Positions 24,537 through 36,500 of a stretch of DNA of 64,000 bases are shown here, in pieces. Position 1 is the first letter of the stretch; each line of letters opens with the position of its first letter. The translations under genes and the position numbers were made by a program. Origin of the DNA: Straminergon stramineum. Taxonomy: Eukaryota > Streptophyta > Bryopsida > Hypnales > Calliergonaceae. A model generated the notes under the pieces. It saw only the letters and a program-made list of their open reading frames with translations. It had not been told where the DNA came from and did no database searches. The stretch covers positions 12,836,501 to 12,900,500 of the forward strand of contig OY987268.1 in the NCBI GenBank assembly GCA_963920665.1, given 5' to 3'.

Positions 24537-27098
24537 TGAAGTTGCACCCAAGTAATAAAGTGCAAGTTTTACTATTCTAAAGTTGAATAACCTGGACACT
24601 TGATTTATCTAGGAGGCCAAAGAGTGTTGAAATGAAAGATAGAGGCCACAACCAATATTGCATGATTGAAGGATGCTAACTGGCTTCTAGCTTGTCTTGA
24701 ATTTGCAAACTATTTTTGCAAGTTTGTGGCATTGTTTAATTGTATAGCCAAGCTCTTGACTATGCTTATACAAAATGACCAATAGTAGATGTAGGTAAAT
24801 GAGCAAGAAGCAACATTTATGGAGCTTTAGGACAAATTGGCCTTGGCACCTATTTTCTAGCTATCAATTCTAGACTGTTCATTCTAGTTGCATATTGATT
24901 GGAAAACCTTAGGCATTAGAGCTATTCACATTCAAATGGATGATGAGGGCAAAGAGCTTGTTGGAGCTTATATTAGCAAATGAAACAACAATGTTGAGGC
25001 CCAATATAGCTTATATGATGCAAAGTGTTTGGCAACAATGGATTATGATTTAGCCCATCTATGTCCAAGTTGATAGACTTCAATGGGATGTAGTGGCATG
25101 TTAGTAAGGATGAAGAGGAACATTAGATGAGATGGAGGTCCTCTAAAGGGTCGTTTCAAGGTTGCTCCCTTAATTGTGAACCAATGCACAATTGTTAGAA
25201 TATCAAAGAATAAAAAGTGAAGACTTTTTTTAATTGAATTTTTTTAGTAATAACATTTTTATTTTGAAATATTCCATATTTCATTAAATAATATTATTTG
25301 ACATGGCCGCCTTCTGACCATGTTAGATTGTTAATGTGGTGATGTTCCCATGTTCCCTGCTACCAAGGAATCCGCGGGCTTGAAGATGACCTCAATCTCA
25401 TCTAATGGTGTTGGGGTGATATGCCTTGAACTTTCTTAGTATTTTGGTGACCAATGGAGACATCACCAAGGAGTCAACTGCAATTGTAGTTGATGAAGAA
25501 AAGAATGAGGTGCTAGAGACATTTATAGGGATGGACTAGTCTTGGATTACTTGAGGACTAAGAAGTTGACAACCAATGCAAAACCCTAGGAGAAAGATTA
25601 GATTCTATAGAAAGCCAAGAGGTTTGAATGGGAGGCAACTCTCTTCTGAAAGAAAGTACCGTATGGGAGGAAACTCATGGTTCTATTACCACAAGGTTGA
25701 AAGAAGATTGTTGTGCATGTACATGAATCTGAGTTGGGACATTTTGGAGTTTAGAAGTCTCAGAGTCATTTATAAAACCAATATTGGTGGAAGGAAATGC
25801 AAGTGGAGACACAACAAGTGGTGTCATGGAGTAGAATATTTGATTAAATTCACACCTTTCTTAATGGACCAATTGCATCCATTGCCAATTATGGGTTTGG
25901 GATATTAATGGAGTTTGGACTTTGCAAGACCAATACCAATTATGAAGCGACACATCAAGTATGTGCTTCTCATGATTGAACACTTTTCTAAGTGGATTGA
26001 GTTCAATGTATTGCTTGACATATTCAATGAAGAAACTAGTTATGCATTTCTAAATTGAATCTTGAGTAGATGTGTCTACTGATCAAGGCAAGGAATTTTT
26101 GAATGAGCTTCATGAATGATTTTTGAACAAGAAAATATGGATCCCATAATTGCATGTTAGGATCACCTTAAGGGAAATTTGGAAGTGTGGTCTAGAAGAG
26201 GGACATAATAGAAATCGGGGACTTGCAATTACTTTAGTTAGCTATGGAATATCATTTCAACAAGCAGGTATTATTAGCTTAATTTTCTCCTCATTTTTTG
26301 GTTGTATGGGCAAGAACCTATATTGCCAAATATTGTTAGGAAGGACTTGTAGACGTTGGTCAAGATGGATAATCTTGATTTATGGATTGAAGCATGTAAG
26401 ACTCATGCAAATGTTTAGAGAATGATGGCTACAACATTGGAGAATCTGGAAATTGCACAACATTGAGACACTTTGCAAAATGCCACCTTTTGAGGAGGAG
26501 GTTACCGATTCAAGTAAGAAAACTTTCTCCAAGTGACTTTGTTTATGTGTAGTAGACTAAGCCAACTACATTAGATTTCACTACATGCAAAATTATATTA
26601 AAAGTGAAGAAGGTGCTCTCTATGAGTGTACTTGCATTGGAAGGTAAAAATGAACCAATTTGGGAGGATCATGCTAGAACTTGCACTTCTTGTATGATCC
26701 TTCCAAAATTGATCCATCTTCCAGAGGTAAATCCATGGGAAACACTACTATGATTTTGTGCAATGTGTGTTTGATGGTTTGGCACATGCACTATTTGACA
26801 CCACCTTGAAGTCAAATTCCAATTAACAAGTGGTTTAGTCCACAGTGTAGGGTAAGATCTAGAGGCATTAAGCAAGTACTGGAAGCTACTCCGACATTAC
26901 TAAAAGGCTTGGAGTTCCAACAACAATTGTTGGTGTGCACTATCATGACAAGGGCTTCATTAATAGTGTAAGGTTGAGTAAATAGGCTAATGTAGCCTTT
27001 ACTTTTCAAATATCTTTGCCTCCTTTAAGTTCTCTCTATTTTTTATTTTTGGTGGATGTATATATGTATATGCATGGTATATCTTTTGGAGCACATCA

Positions 27099-27318
27099 CA
27101 CTAATATAAGAAACCATTGTTTTCCTGTGTCTAAGTCGATGGATATTGTTGGACACTCAATGTAACAACCTGTGTTTTTATGTCACTAATGACCTTTGAC
27201 GAAACATCTTCAATGACAGTACATGTTCCATTTGATGTCATTGTTGACATAAAAACAAGGGTTGTTACATTGAATGTCCAACAAAATCCATGAATCTAGA
27301 CACCATTTTCTTCTAGTG
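27099..27318. mobile_element. CACTA-type MITE, 220 bp, TCA target duplication
   Basis: The element starts CACTAATATAAGAAA and ends TTTTCTTCTAGTG. It is flanked by TCA at 27096-27098 and 27319-27321, the 3-bp TSD typical of the CACTA superfamily. Most of it folds back on itself. The left arm, from GTGTCTAAG through GTTGGACACTCAATGTAACA to TTTTTATGTCA, is mirrored on the right arm with few mismatches. No transposase is encoded. Confidence 0.82.
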
Positions 27319-27321
27319 TCA

Positions 27322-28884
27322 TGACCTAATGCAAAACTCAAGCTAAGACATTAGAATACACTTTCATTCCATTAGCACAAAGAAAGGCCCCTTACCAACT
27401 TTGTGATAAGCTTGGGTTATAGCCATGTTGCCTTTCTTAAGACACATGGTCCATACATCACTTGTATCATTTACAAGCTATAGTTGAAACTCATCCCAAA
27501 CCACACGATGTGGATTGCACATGATATGTATGAACACGACATCTTTTTTGAATATCATACATTAGTCTCAACAATTTGACAAATACGTCTCTCAAATTTC
27601 TTCTAATTCATTTGTTGTACTTATCAAAGTGTAGTGGTGAAAATCTACAATTGAAAATACTAATATGTATCTTATACACCTGGAGGGGGGGCACTTAGAG
27701 TTTTTTACCAAACAACATGCAGCATAATATAGGTAGTTCTTTATTTACAGTGTTAAGAATTTAGAGAAAAATTGAGGTAATATAAAGAGTACAAGTTAAT
27801 GTATACTCAATTATAAGTAAGATACACATATAAATAATACCTCATATTTGTAATTTTTGTTTCTAAAATAGCTTCAAAGATATAGACCCTAAGACTTTAT
27901 TGTAGATAGGATCAATTTGTAGGACTTTTGACTTGCTTGGTTCGACAAGAAATCGTATAACAATTTGATGAAATGAAAATTTTCTATCCTTGTAATACTT
28001 TACAATTTCATCCTCTCTTTTGCATTGAAGCAAATACTTTGGATTCTTTGAATGTTGTCTCCTACTTCAATTTGGATGCTTTGCTTGTATACTTTGAGTC
28101 TTAGATCCTATTATGGCATGGGCTTCACTTCTTGTTTCCCGAAGAATGGTCTAAATGTGGTGATCAATGTAATTTTAGGAGGGTAATAATAGCAACCATT
28201 CAATTGTTCATGGTCATCCAAATACCCCCTAAAATAAAAAACCTAGATGCATGTGATGTACGAACCCCTACAAAGAATGATACCCTCAAGCTTACACCAA
28301 AAATTAAATAAAATATGCATCCACAATTATAGGATTGTGATGATTTTAGTATTTCCTAAAACATTTCAAACATAGAAAACACCATTCACCATTTATTTCC
28401 AATATTTCTTAACATTTTCATTTCTTTTAAAGATTTTGAGTTGCAACCTTTGATTTCCAAACTCTATAATATCCATACTTGCATAGTACCATTGTTCCCT
28501 TCATAGGATTGTTCAAATTGCATAGTTGAAGAAATTTTTCATCTAAGATCCTAAATTAACTCCCATAAGTAGGCAAATGATTTTTTCATAGAAAAGAGCT
28601 AGTAGACTTTTGTATGGGACAAACATCACCAACCACCAACCTAGACACAAGAACATGAGAATTCCTTTCCACTAAGCTCAAGATGATAGTGATATAAAAA
28701 ATCTAGTGCTCCACAATATATAGTAAGACAATTCTACAACTTAAAAAGGATCACTATCAATTCATTAATTTGGATGAAGAATTAGAAACCATGTGCTAAT
28801 TCCAACTATACTTTTAACTAGAAATCCACCTATGCACATCAATTGCAAGGCACCAACACACATTCCTTTGAAGAAAACTTACAA
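27322..28884. other. Gene-free spacer
   Basis: The sequence lies between the CACTA MITE and the 3' remains of the resistance-like gene. No coding region, terminal repeat or RNA gene was recognised. Confidence 0.5.
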
Positions 28885-31792
28885 TTAAAGTGAAAGTTGT
28901 CTAAGTTTGACAATAGGGTTAGAGACTTGTATAATTCCATGATAGAAATAAAATTCTAAATTCTTAAAGGACCCCTCCAATCCTTTAGAATTTGGCATAA
29001 TAGGTAATAAAACTAAATGAGGTCCACAAAAGCCAAGACTCCTCATTGCTCTCAATCTAAAGATTTCCAACCTTGAATTAGAAAAAAAAAAGAAGTTCTT
29101 AGCTTCCTTTGGCAAGGTCACCACACTCAAACACAATTACAAATCAAGAGTGGTCAAGAAAGATAACTTCTCCTCTTCGTTTGGCAAAGGTGCCAAGGAT
29201 TAATACTCACCGAAATCTAGTTTGGTCAAATAAGACAAGTTCCCCACTTCCTGAGGCAAGGCCGACAAGCTTCAATAACCACTCAAATCTAGTTTGACCA
29301 AGGAAGACAAGTTCCCCACATCCTTTGGCGAGGCTGCCAAGCTTAAACAACCCGTCAAATTGAGTTAGTGCAAGGTTGACAAGTTCCCCACTTCCTTTGG
29401 CACGGCCGTCAAGCTTGAAAATCAATCAAATTTAGTTCGGTCAAGGAAGACAAGCTCCCCACTTCCTTTGGCAAGGCCGCCAGGCTTGAACAATCACCCA
29501 ATGTAAAAGTGGTTAAGGAAGACAAGTTCCCCACTTCCTTGGCAAGCAAGCCAAGCTTGAACACCCATTCAATTTGATAGTGGTCAAGGAAGACAAGTTC
29601 CCCACTTCCTTTGGCAAGGCCATCAAGCTTGAACAACCACCCATTGTAAGAGTGGTCAAGGAAGACAAGTTCCCCACTTCCTTTGGCAAGGCTACCAAGC
29701 TTGAACAATCCCTCAAATCTAGAATGGTCAACAAAGACAAGCTCCCCACTTCCTCTGGCAAGCCAGCCAAGCTTGAACATTCATCCAAAGTGAGAGTGGT
29801 CAAGGAAGACAAGTTCCCCACTTCCTTTGGCAAGGCTGCCAAGCTTTTACACCCATTTAATTTGATAATGGTCAAAGAAGACAAGTTCCCCACTTCCTTT
29901 GGCAAGGCCGCCAAGCTTGAACAACCACCCAATGTAAGAGTGGTCAAGGAAGACAAGTTCCCCACTTCCTTTGGCAAGGCCACCAAGCTTGAACAACCAC
30001 CCAAATATAGTGTGGTCAAGGAAGACAAGTTCCCCACTTCCTCTGGCAAGCCAGCCAAGCATGAACAATCCCTCAAATAGAGTTTGGTCAACAAAGACAA
30101 GTTCCCCACTTCCTCTGGCAAGCCAGCCAAGCTTGAACAACCCCACTAATATAGTTCCGTCAAGGAAGACAAGTTCCCCACTTCCTTTGGCAAGGCCGCC
30201 AAGCTTGAACAACCATTGAAATGTAGTTCGGTCAAGGAAGACAAGTTCCCCACTTCCTTTGGCAAGGCCACCAAGCTTGAACAACCACTCAAATCTAGTT
30301 TGGTCAAGGAAGACAAGTTCCCCACTTCCTTTGGCAAGGCCGCCAAGCTTGAACAAACTCTCAAATTGAGAGTGGTCAAGGAAGACAAGTTCCCCACTTC
30401 CTTTGGCAAGGCCACCAAGCTTGAACAATCCCTCAAATCTAGAATGGTCAACAAAGACAAGCTCCCCACTTCCTTTGGCAAGGCCGCCAAGCTTGAACAA
30501 CCCCACAAATATAGTTTGGTCAAGGAAGACAAGTTCCCCACTTCCTTTGGCAAGGCTACCAAGCTTGAACAATCCCTCAAATCTAGTTTGGTTAAGGAAG
30601 ACAAGTTCCCCACTTCCTTTGGCAAGGCCGCCAAGCTTGAACAAACTCTCAAATTGAGAGTGGTCAAGGAAGACAAGTTCCCCACTTCCTTTGGCAAGGC
30701 CACCAAGCTTGAACAATCCCTCAAATCTAGAATGGTCAACAAAGACAAGTTCCCCACTTCCTTTGGCAAGGCCGCCAAGCTTGAACAACCCCACAAATAT
30801 AGTTTGGTCAAGGAAGACAAGTTCCCCACTTCCTTTGGCAAGGCTACCAAGCTTGAACAATCCCTCAAATCTAGTTTGGTTAAGGAAGACAAGTTCCCCA
30901 CTTCCTTTGGCAAGGCCACCAAGCTTGAACAACCACTCAAATCTAGTTTGGTCAAGGAAGACAAGTTCCCCACTTCCTTTGGCAAGGCCGCCAAGCTTGA
31001 ACAAACTCTCAAATTGAGAGTGGTCAAGGAAGACAAGTTCCCCACTTCCTTTGGCAAGGCCACCAAGCTTGAACAATCCCTCAAATCTAGAATGGTCAAC
31101 AAAGACAAGTTCCCCACTTCCTTTGGCAAGGCCACCAAGCTTGAACAACCACCCAAATATAGTTTGGTCAAGGAAGACAAGTTCCCCACTTCCTTTGGCA
31201 AGGCTACCAAGCTTGAACAATCCCTCAAATCTAGTTTGGTTAAGGAAGACAAGTTCCCCACTTCCTCTGGCAAGCCAGCCAAGCTTGAACAACCCCACAA
31301 ATATAGTTCGGTCAAGGAAGACAAGTTCCCCACTTCCTTTGGCAAGGCCACCAAGCTTGAACAACCACTCAAATATAGTTTGGTCAAGGAAGACAAGTTC
31401 CCCACTTCCTTTCGCAAGGCCGCCAAGCTTGAACAAACTCCCAAATTGAGAGTGGTCAAGGAAGACAAGTTCCCCACTTCCTTTGGCAAGGCCGCCAAGC
31501 TTGAACAACCCCACAAATATAGTGTGGTCAAGGAAGACAAGTTCCCCACTTCCTTTGGCAAGGCCACCAAGCTTGAACAACCCCACAAATATAGTTTGGT
31601 CAAGGAAGACAAGTTCCCCACTTCCTCTGGCAAGGCTACCAAGCTTGAACAACCATCCAAATCTAGTTTAGTCAAGGAAGACAAGTTCCCCACTTCCTTT
31701 GGCAAGGCCGCCAAGCTTGAACAACCACTCAAATTGACAGTGGTCAAGGAAGACAAGTTCCCCACTTCCTTTGGCAAGGCCGCCAAGCTTGA
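28885..31792 (-). pseudogene. Disabled 3' continuation of the LRR gene
   Basis: Immediately past the in-frame TAA of the main gene (31795-31793), the same LRR frame stays open for about 546 codons. A TAG where a TTG leucine codon is expected (30148-30146) then stops it. Another 200 codons follow until a 1-bp deletion near 29540 (CCTTGGC instead of CCTTTGGC on the plus strand). A second 1-bp loss lies near 29418, and four more in-frame stops follow (near 29366, 29273, 29201 and 29138). The repeat frame then leads into a non-repeat stretch (LEIFRLRAMRSLGF..., ending at 28885) that could be the ancestral C-terminus. Read-through or splicing past the stops has no visible support. Decay is light near 31.7 kb and heavy near 29.2 kb. 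Confidence 0.75.
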
Positions 31793-33586
31793 TTAACCAC
31801 TCAAATTGAGAGTGGTCAAAGAAGACAAGTTCCCCACTTCCTTTGGCAAGGCCGCCAAGCTTGAACAACCACTCAAATTGAGAGTGCTCAAGGAAGACAA
31901 GTTCCCCACTTCCTTTGGCAAGGCCGCCAAGCTTGAACAACCCCTCAAATTGAGAGTGGTCAAGGAAGACAAGTTCCCCACTTCCTCTAGGAAGCCAGCC
32001 AAGCTTGAACAACCCCTCAAATTTAGTTTGGTCAAGGAAGACAAGTTCCCCACTTCCTTTGGTAAAGACACCAAACTCGAACAACCCCTCAAATTGAGAG
32101 TGGTCAAGGAAGACAAGTTCCCTACTTCCTCTGGCAAGCCAGCCAAGCTTGAACAACCCCACAAATATAGTTCGGTCAAGGAAGACAAGTTCCCCACTTC
32201 CTTTGGCAAGCAAGCCAAGCTTGAACAACCACCCAAATTGAGAGTGGTTAAGGAAGACAAGTTCCCCACTTCCTTTGGCAAGGCCGCCAAGCATGAACAA
32301 CCCCACATATATAGTTTGGTCAAGGAAGACAAGCTCCCCACTTCCTTTGGCAAGCCAACCAAGTTTGAACAACCCCACAAATCTAGAATGGTCAACAAAG
32401 ACAAGCTCCCCACTTCCTTTGGCAAGCCAACCAAGCTTGAACAACCCCACAAATATAGTTCGGTCAAGGAAGACAAGTTCCCCACTTCCTTTGGCAAGCA
32501 AGCCAAGCTTGAACAACCACCCAAATTGAGAGTGGTTAAGGAAGACAAGTTCCCCACTTCCTTTGGCAAGCAAGCCAAGCTTGAACAACCTCTGAAATTC
32601 AGAGTGGTCAAGGAAGACAAGTTCCCCACTTCCTTTGGCAAGGCCGCCAAGCTTGAACAACCTCTCAAATTGAGAGTGGTCAAGGAAGACAAGTTTCCCA
32701 CTTCCTGTGGCAAGCCAGCCAAGCTTGAACAACCCCACAAATATAGTTTGGTCAAGGAAGACAAGTTCCCCACTTCCTTTGGCAAGGCCGCCAAGCTTGA
32801 ACAACGCTTCAAATAAAGTTGGGTCAAGGAAGACAAGTTCCCCACTTCCTTTGGCAAGGCCACCAAGCTTGAACAAGTAATCAAATCTAGTTTGGTCAAG
32901 GAAGACAAGTTCCCCACTTCCTTTGGCAAGGCCACCAAGCTTGAACAAGCAATCAAATATAGTTTAGTCAAGGAAGACAAGTTCCCCACTTCCTCTAGCA
33001 AGCCAACCAAGCTTGAACAACTACCCAATGTAAGAGTGGTCAAGGAAGACAAGTTCCCCACTTCCTTTAGCAAGGCCGCCAAGCTTGAACACCTACCCAA
33101 ATCTAGTTCGGTCAAGGAAGACAAGTTCCCCACTTCCTTTGGCAAGGCCGCCAAGCTTGAACAACCCCACAAAGATAGTTCGGTCAAGGAAGACAAGTTC
33201 CCCACTTCCTTTGGCAAGGCCGCCAAGCTAGAACATTCATCCAAATATAGTTTGGTCAAGGAAGACAAGTTCCCCACTTCCTTTGGCAAGGCCGCCAAGC
33301 TTGAACAACCATTGAAATGTAGTTCGGTCAAGGAAGACAAGTTCCCCACTTCCTTTGGCAAGGCCACCAAGCTTGAACAACCACTCAAATCTAGTTTGGT
33401 CAAGGAAGACAAGTTCCCCACTTCCTTTGGCAAGGCCGCCAAGCTTGAACAAACTCTCAAATTGAGAGTGGTCAAGGAAGACAAGTTCCCCACTTCCTTT
33501 GGCAAGGCCGCCAAGCTTGAACAACCTCTCAAATTGAGAGTGGTCAAGGCAGACAAGTTCCCTACTTCCTTCGGCAATGTCACCAA
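29090..33586 (-). repeat. Tandem array of about 62 LRR-coding 72-bp units
   Basis: Each 72-bp unit encodes one 24-residue LRR of the form L-A-A-L-P-K-E-V-G-N-L-S-S-L-T-x-L-x-L-x-G-C-S-S. The length from 33586 to about 29090 divided by 72 gives about 62 units; about 25 lie before the first stop. The nucleotide sequence is strikingly uniform. Higher-order blocks are visible: the word TCAAATTGAGAGTGGTCAAG recurs at 30361, 30649 and 31009 (4 and 5 units apart). A three-unit block at about 30215 is repeated nearly identically at about 33311, exactly 43 units away. Because 72 is divisible by three, non-coding frames also stay open across the array. Confidence 0.93.
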
Positions 33587-36500
33587 GTTGAAGCAAAAAC
33601 TGAGATTGAGTTGTAATAGAGTCTTGCTTGATGCAAATTGGTTTGGTAATTGCTTAAGGACTCCAAGCCCTATTAGATCTAGAATCTTTAGTGATCCACA
33701 AGTACCACAAAGATCTGATATCCTACTCTCTATAGCAACTGAAGTATTGAGTAGAAGTATACGCGGCAATCCAATAAAATTTTGAGAGTTTCCTATGATA
33801 ATTGCCTCCAATTTAGGACAACGTAAAGCTATTTGGAGTAGAAAGCCGAAATTGTCAGCATGGGCCTTATAGGTGCCCAAAGCATTCACCAAAATCAAGA
33901 TACGAAGTTCTCCAAAATCAAAACTTTGGTCCTCTATAACCCCAGGGAAATGATGGTATAGAGTTTCTTGCCAAGAAATGCCTTCAAGGACCTCAACATC
34001 CTGCATGAAAAAAATTTAGAATAGAATGTATTACATTTTCATATAGGAGATGCAAATAATAATTGATTTTCCTCACAACTTTCAAAACTCATGTTTTGTG
34101 AAATAATATGGGTTGGAATATTCATTAACTACATTGGATATATATACAACAAAGAATATTATTCATGTCTAATTGCACTATTGAAATATTACCTTGCTTG
34201 TAAATCCACTTTCCGGTATCATGGATGGTTTCCAAACTCTTGTACCTTTGGCAATCATTCGTCCCATATCACGGAGTTGGTCGTGCATTTCTAAAATGCC
34301 ACCATCTTCATTGAGCTTCAACAAAGACATGTCAATCAACCTTTCCAATTCATCAACTGGAAGGGTACCATCTTTGGACCATATGGACAAGATTGTATAT
34401 TTTGATATGCCAGATGGATAAACATCTCGACAAAAGAAACAAGCCATGTCCAAAAACATCCGCTTTTCAACACCATCGTTCAATCCGTCATAGCTAATTC
34501 TCAAAGTATTCCAAATTTCTTCATCACCTTCCAAATTCCTTCCTCTTGCCATCCTTTGCAATGCTCGTTCCCAACTTCGCAACCTCTCTTTATGACGGAG
34601 GAATGAACCCATCACTTTCAAGCTCAAAGGCAAGCCCTTGCAAGCTTCCACAACAAGTTTACAGAAGGCTTCAAAGTCCGGTGATAAAGGAAATTCACCC
34701 CAACAAAGGTGAGTGGTGAAAAGTGTTGTTGCCGCCTTTTCATCCAACAATTCAACATCCAACTTTCCATCAACGCCCACAAAGGATTTTATAGTATTCC
34801 ATTTGCGTGTTGTAAGAATTATTGTAGTGCCCTTGCTAGCTTGTACAAAGTCAAGAGGTACAATATCATGCACTTGAGTTTCATCCTTCACATCATCCAA
34901 TATTAAAAGAACTTTCTTTTCAACCAAGAGTTTTCTCATCATCTCTTGGGCATCTCCAAAATTCTTCGGTTTAGAATCATTTCCAAGTTTTGGTAATATC
35001 TCGCACAATATCTCATATGAACTTTGATAGTTTTTGCATTGGCCAACAAAACATGATGCATGGTATGAAGAATTCACTGTCGTGTCATCAAATAGAGCCT
35101 TTGCTAGTGTGGTCTTGCCAATTCCACCCATGCCAACAATGCCTATATAGTTCATCTTCAAGAGACTCTTAGCTTTTAATAATTGTTGTCCCAAATCAAT
35201 CAAGATTTCTTCAGAAGGTGCAATTGGTTCATCCACCTGCACAAATGAAAAAGTCATATGTACAAAATCATTTTCATATAAAAAAAAAGCATTCAATTTC
35301 AAACCACGAATGCCATGCTCCAAAGAGAATTATTGCAAGAAAACATCACAAAATGAGTTTGGTATTTTCACAATTTCATACCTTTGGAACATGGTCTAGA
35401 ATGGACATGGAATCTCTTGAGGTGCAAGGTGAACCATACTTAGGAACCATCTTGCATGAATATGTTCCATTCAAAAAAGACTTCTTTAAACTTGTGAGCC
35501 TTTTACAAATTTCAGAAAACGGTGGCCGTTGAAGGGGGTCTTGAGACCAACATTCTTGGATTAAGTTGGTGAGTTCCTCACAATTGTTGGGTAGGTCCGG
35601 TCGCAAGCTTTTACTGCCAATGCTATGTGTACCGGATATTTGAGCATAAACATCTTTTGTTTTCAAATGAGAATATGGAACATTCCCAGATAGAATCTCT
35701 GAACATATCATAGAAAATGACCACACATCAGCTTGAAAACGATACAAGGAAGTGTTACTCCCCTTGATCATTTCAGGGGACATATACCTTGGTGTTCCAA
35801 TAGGAGACTTTAAGGTCTGGGGAGACTTTGGAGGCTTGGGATTGCTACAAACCTCCAATTGAGAAGTTCCATAATCAGTCACCTTGAACATGCGACACGG
35901 ATCTAAATCCTTGATAGAAAATGAACTTGCCAGCACATTGTCAGGTTTCAAGTCAAGATGAGCAACTTGCATGTCATGAAGGTAATACACACCCTTGGCA
36001 ATTTGGTGCATGATGTCAATTGCAAGATGATAAGGTAAAGGACTCTTTTCCTTCTCCAATATGGTAGACAAGCTTGATTCCATATGCTCCATCACCAAGT
36101 ACAACTCCACCATTTCATCTTCTTCAATAATGTCATTTTTCATCTTTTCATTAGTCCCACAACCAACAAATTGGACAAGATTGGGATGACTCAAGCCTGC
36201 CAAAATGCCAAGCTCTTTTTGAGAACTAATGAGAAATTTAGGATCCCGTTTCAACACTTTGGTTGCACACTCAAGGCCCAACCAATTGGATGTATACACT
36301 CCTGCACCTATTTTCTTGATTAATTGGGGTGTCTTAAAATCATTTGGAACTTCCAACTCATCCAACTCCCCTCCATCAACACGCTCCAAATTTCGAAGTC
36401 TCAACAATAGATGTTTCACTATTTCATAATTCTCCGAATCTCCTCCATGGAGTACAAGTTCAAGCTTCTTCTTCAATAATTGTCCATCTTCAAAGACTTG

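Larger units (their letters stand above)
23690..26740 (+). pseudogene. Ty3/gypsy polyprotein relic (RT, RNase H, integrase)
   Basis: Translation in shifting frames shows the usual gypsy order. The reverse transcriptase comes first, with FGLKNGLAKF near 23850 and the catalytic CYIDDMIIF near 23930. The RT thumb and connection follow, with CLEFANYFCKFV near 24700. Next are RNase H remains, with MDDEGKELVGAYISK near 24940 and EAQYS. The integrase has a zinc-finger-like HESELGHFG near 25730, QYWW near 25780, WSLDFARPIP near 25910, HFSKWIEF near 25985 and a DQGKEF acidic motif near 26085. A C-terminal part, DFVYV ... LRVKKVLSMSVLALEG, lies near 26540-26640. Many stops and frameshifts, and a 512-bp insertion at 24025, make it dead. 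No gag or 3' LTR was recognised. It is not homologous to the nearby resistance gene. Confidence 0.9.

Noticed and set aside
29847..31652. Minus-strand 601-codon frame of FKLGGLAKGSGELVFLD repeats (also 31668-32948)
   Set aside because: It is the wrong frame of the LRR array. The residues fit no fold, and the splice phase at 34000 selects the other frame.
30216..31796. Plus-strand 526-codon open frame made of KEDKFPTSFGKA repeats, and neighbours at 31806-32816 and 32892-33785
   Set aside because: It is the antisense shadow of the LRR array. A 72-bp unit keeps antisense frames open, and the NB-ARC and kinase exons feed only into the minus-strand LRR frame.
29090..33586. Regularly spaced repeats resembling a CRISPR or satellite array
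   Set aside because: The units are contiguous 72-bp LRR codon blocks continuing a spliced gene; there are no spacers and the host is a plant.
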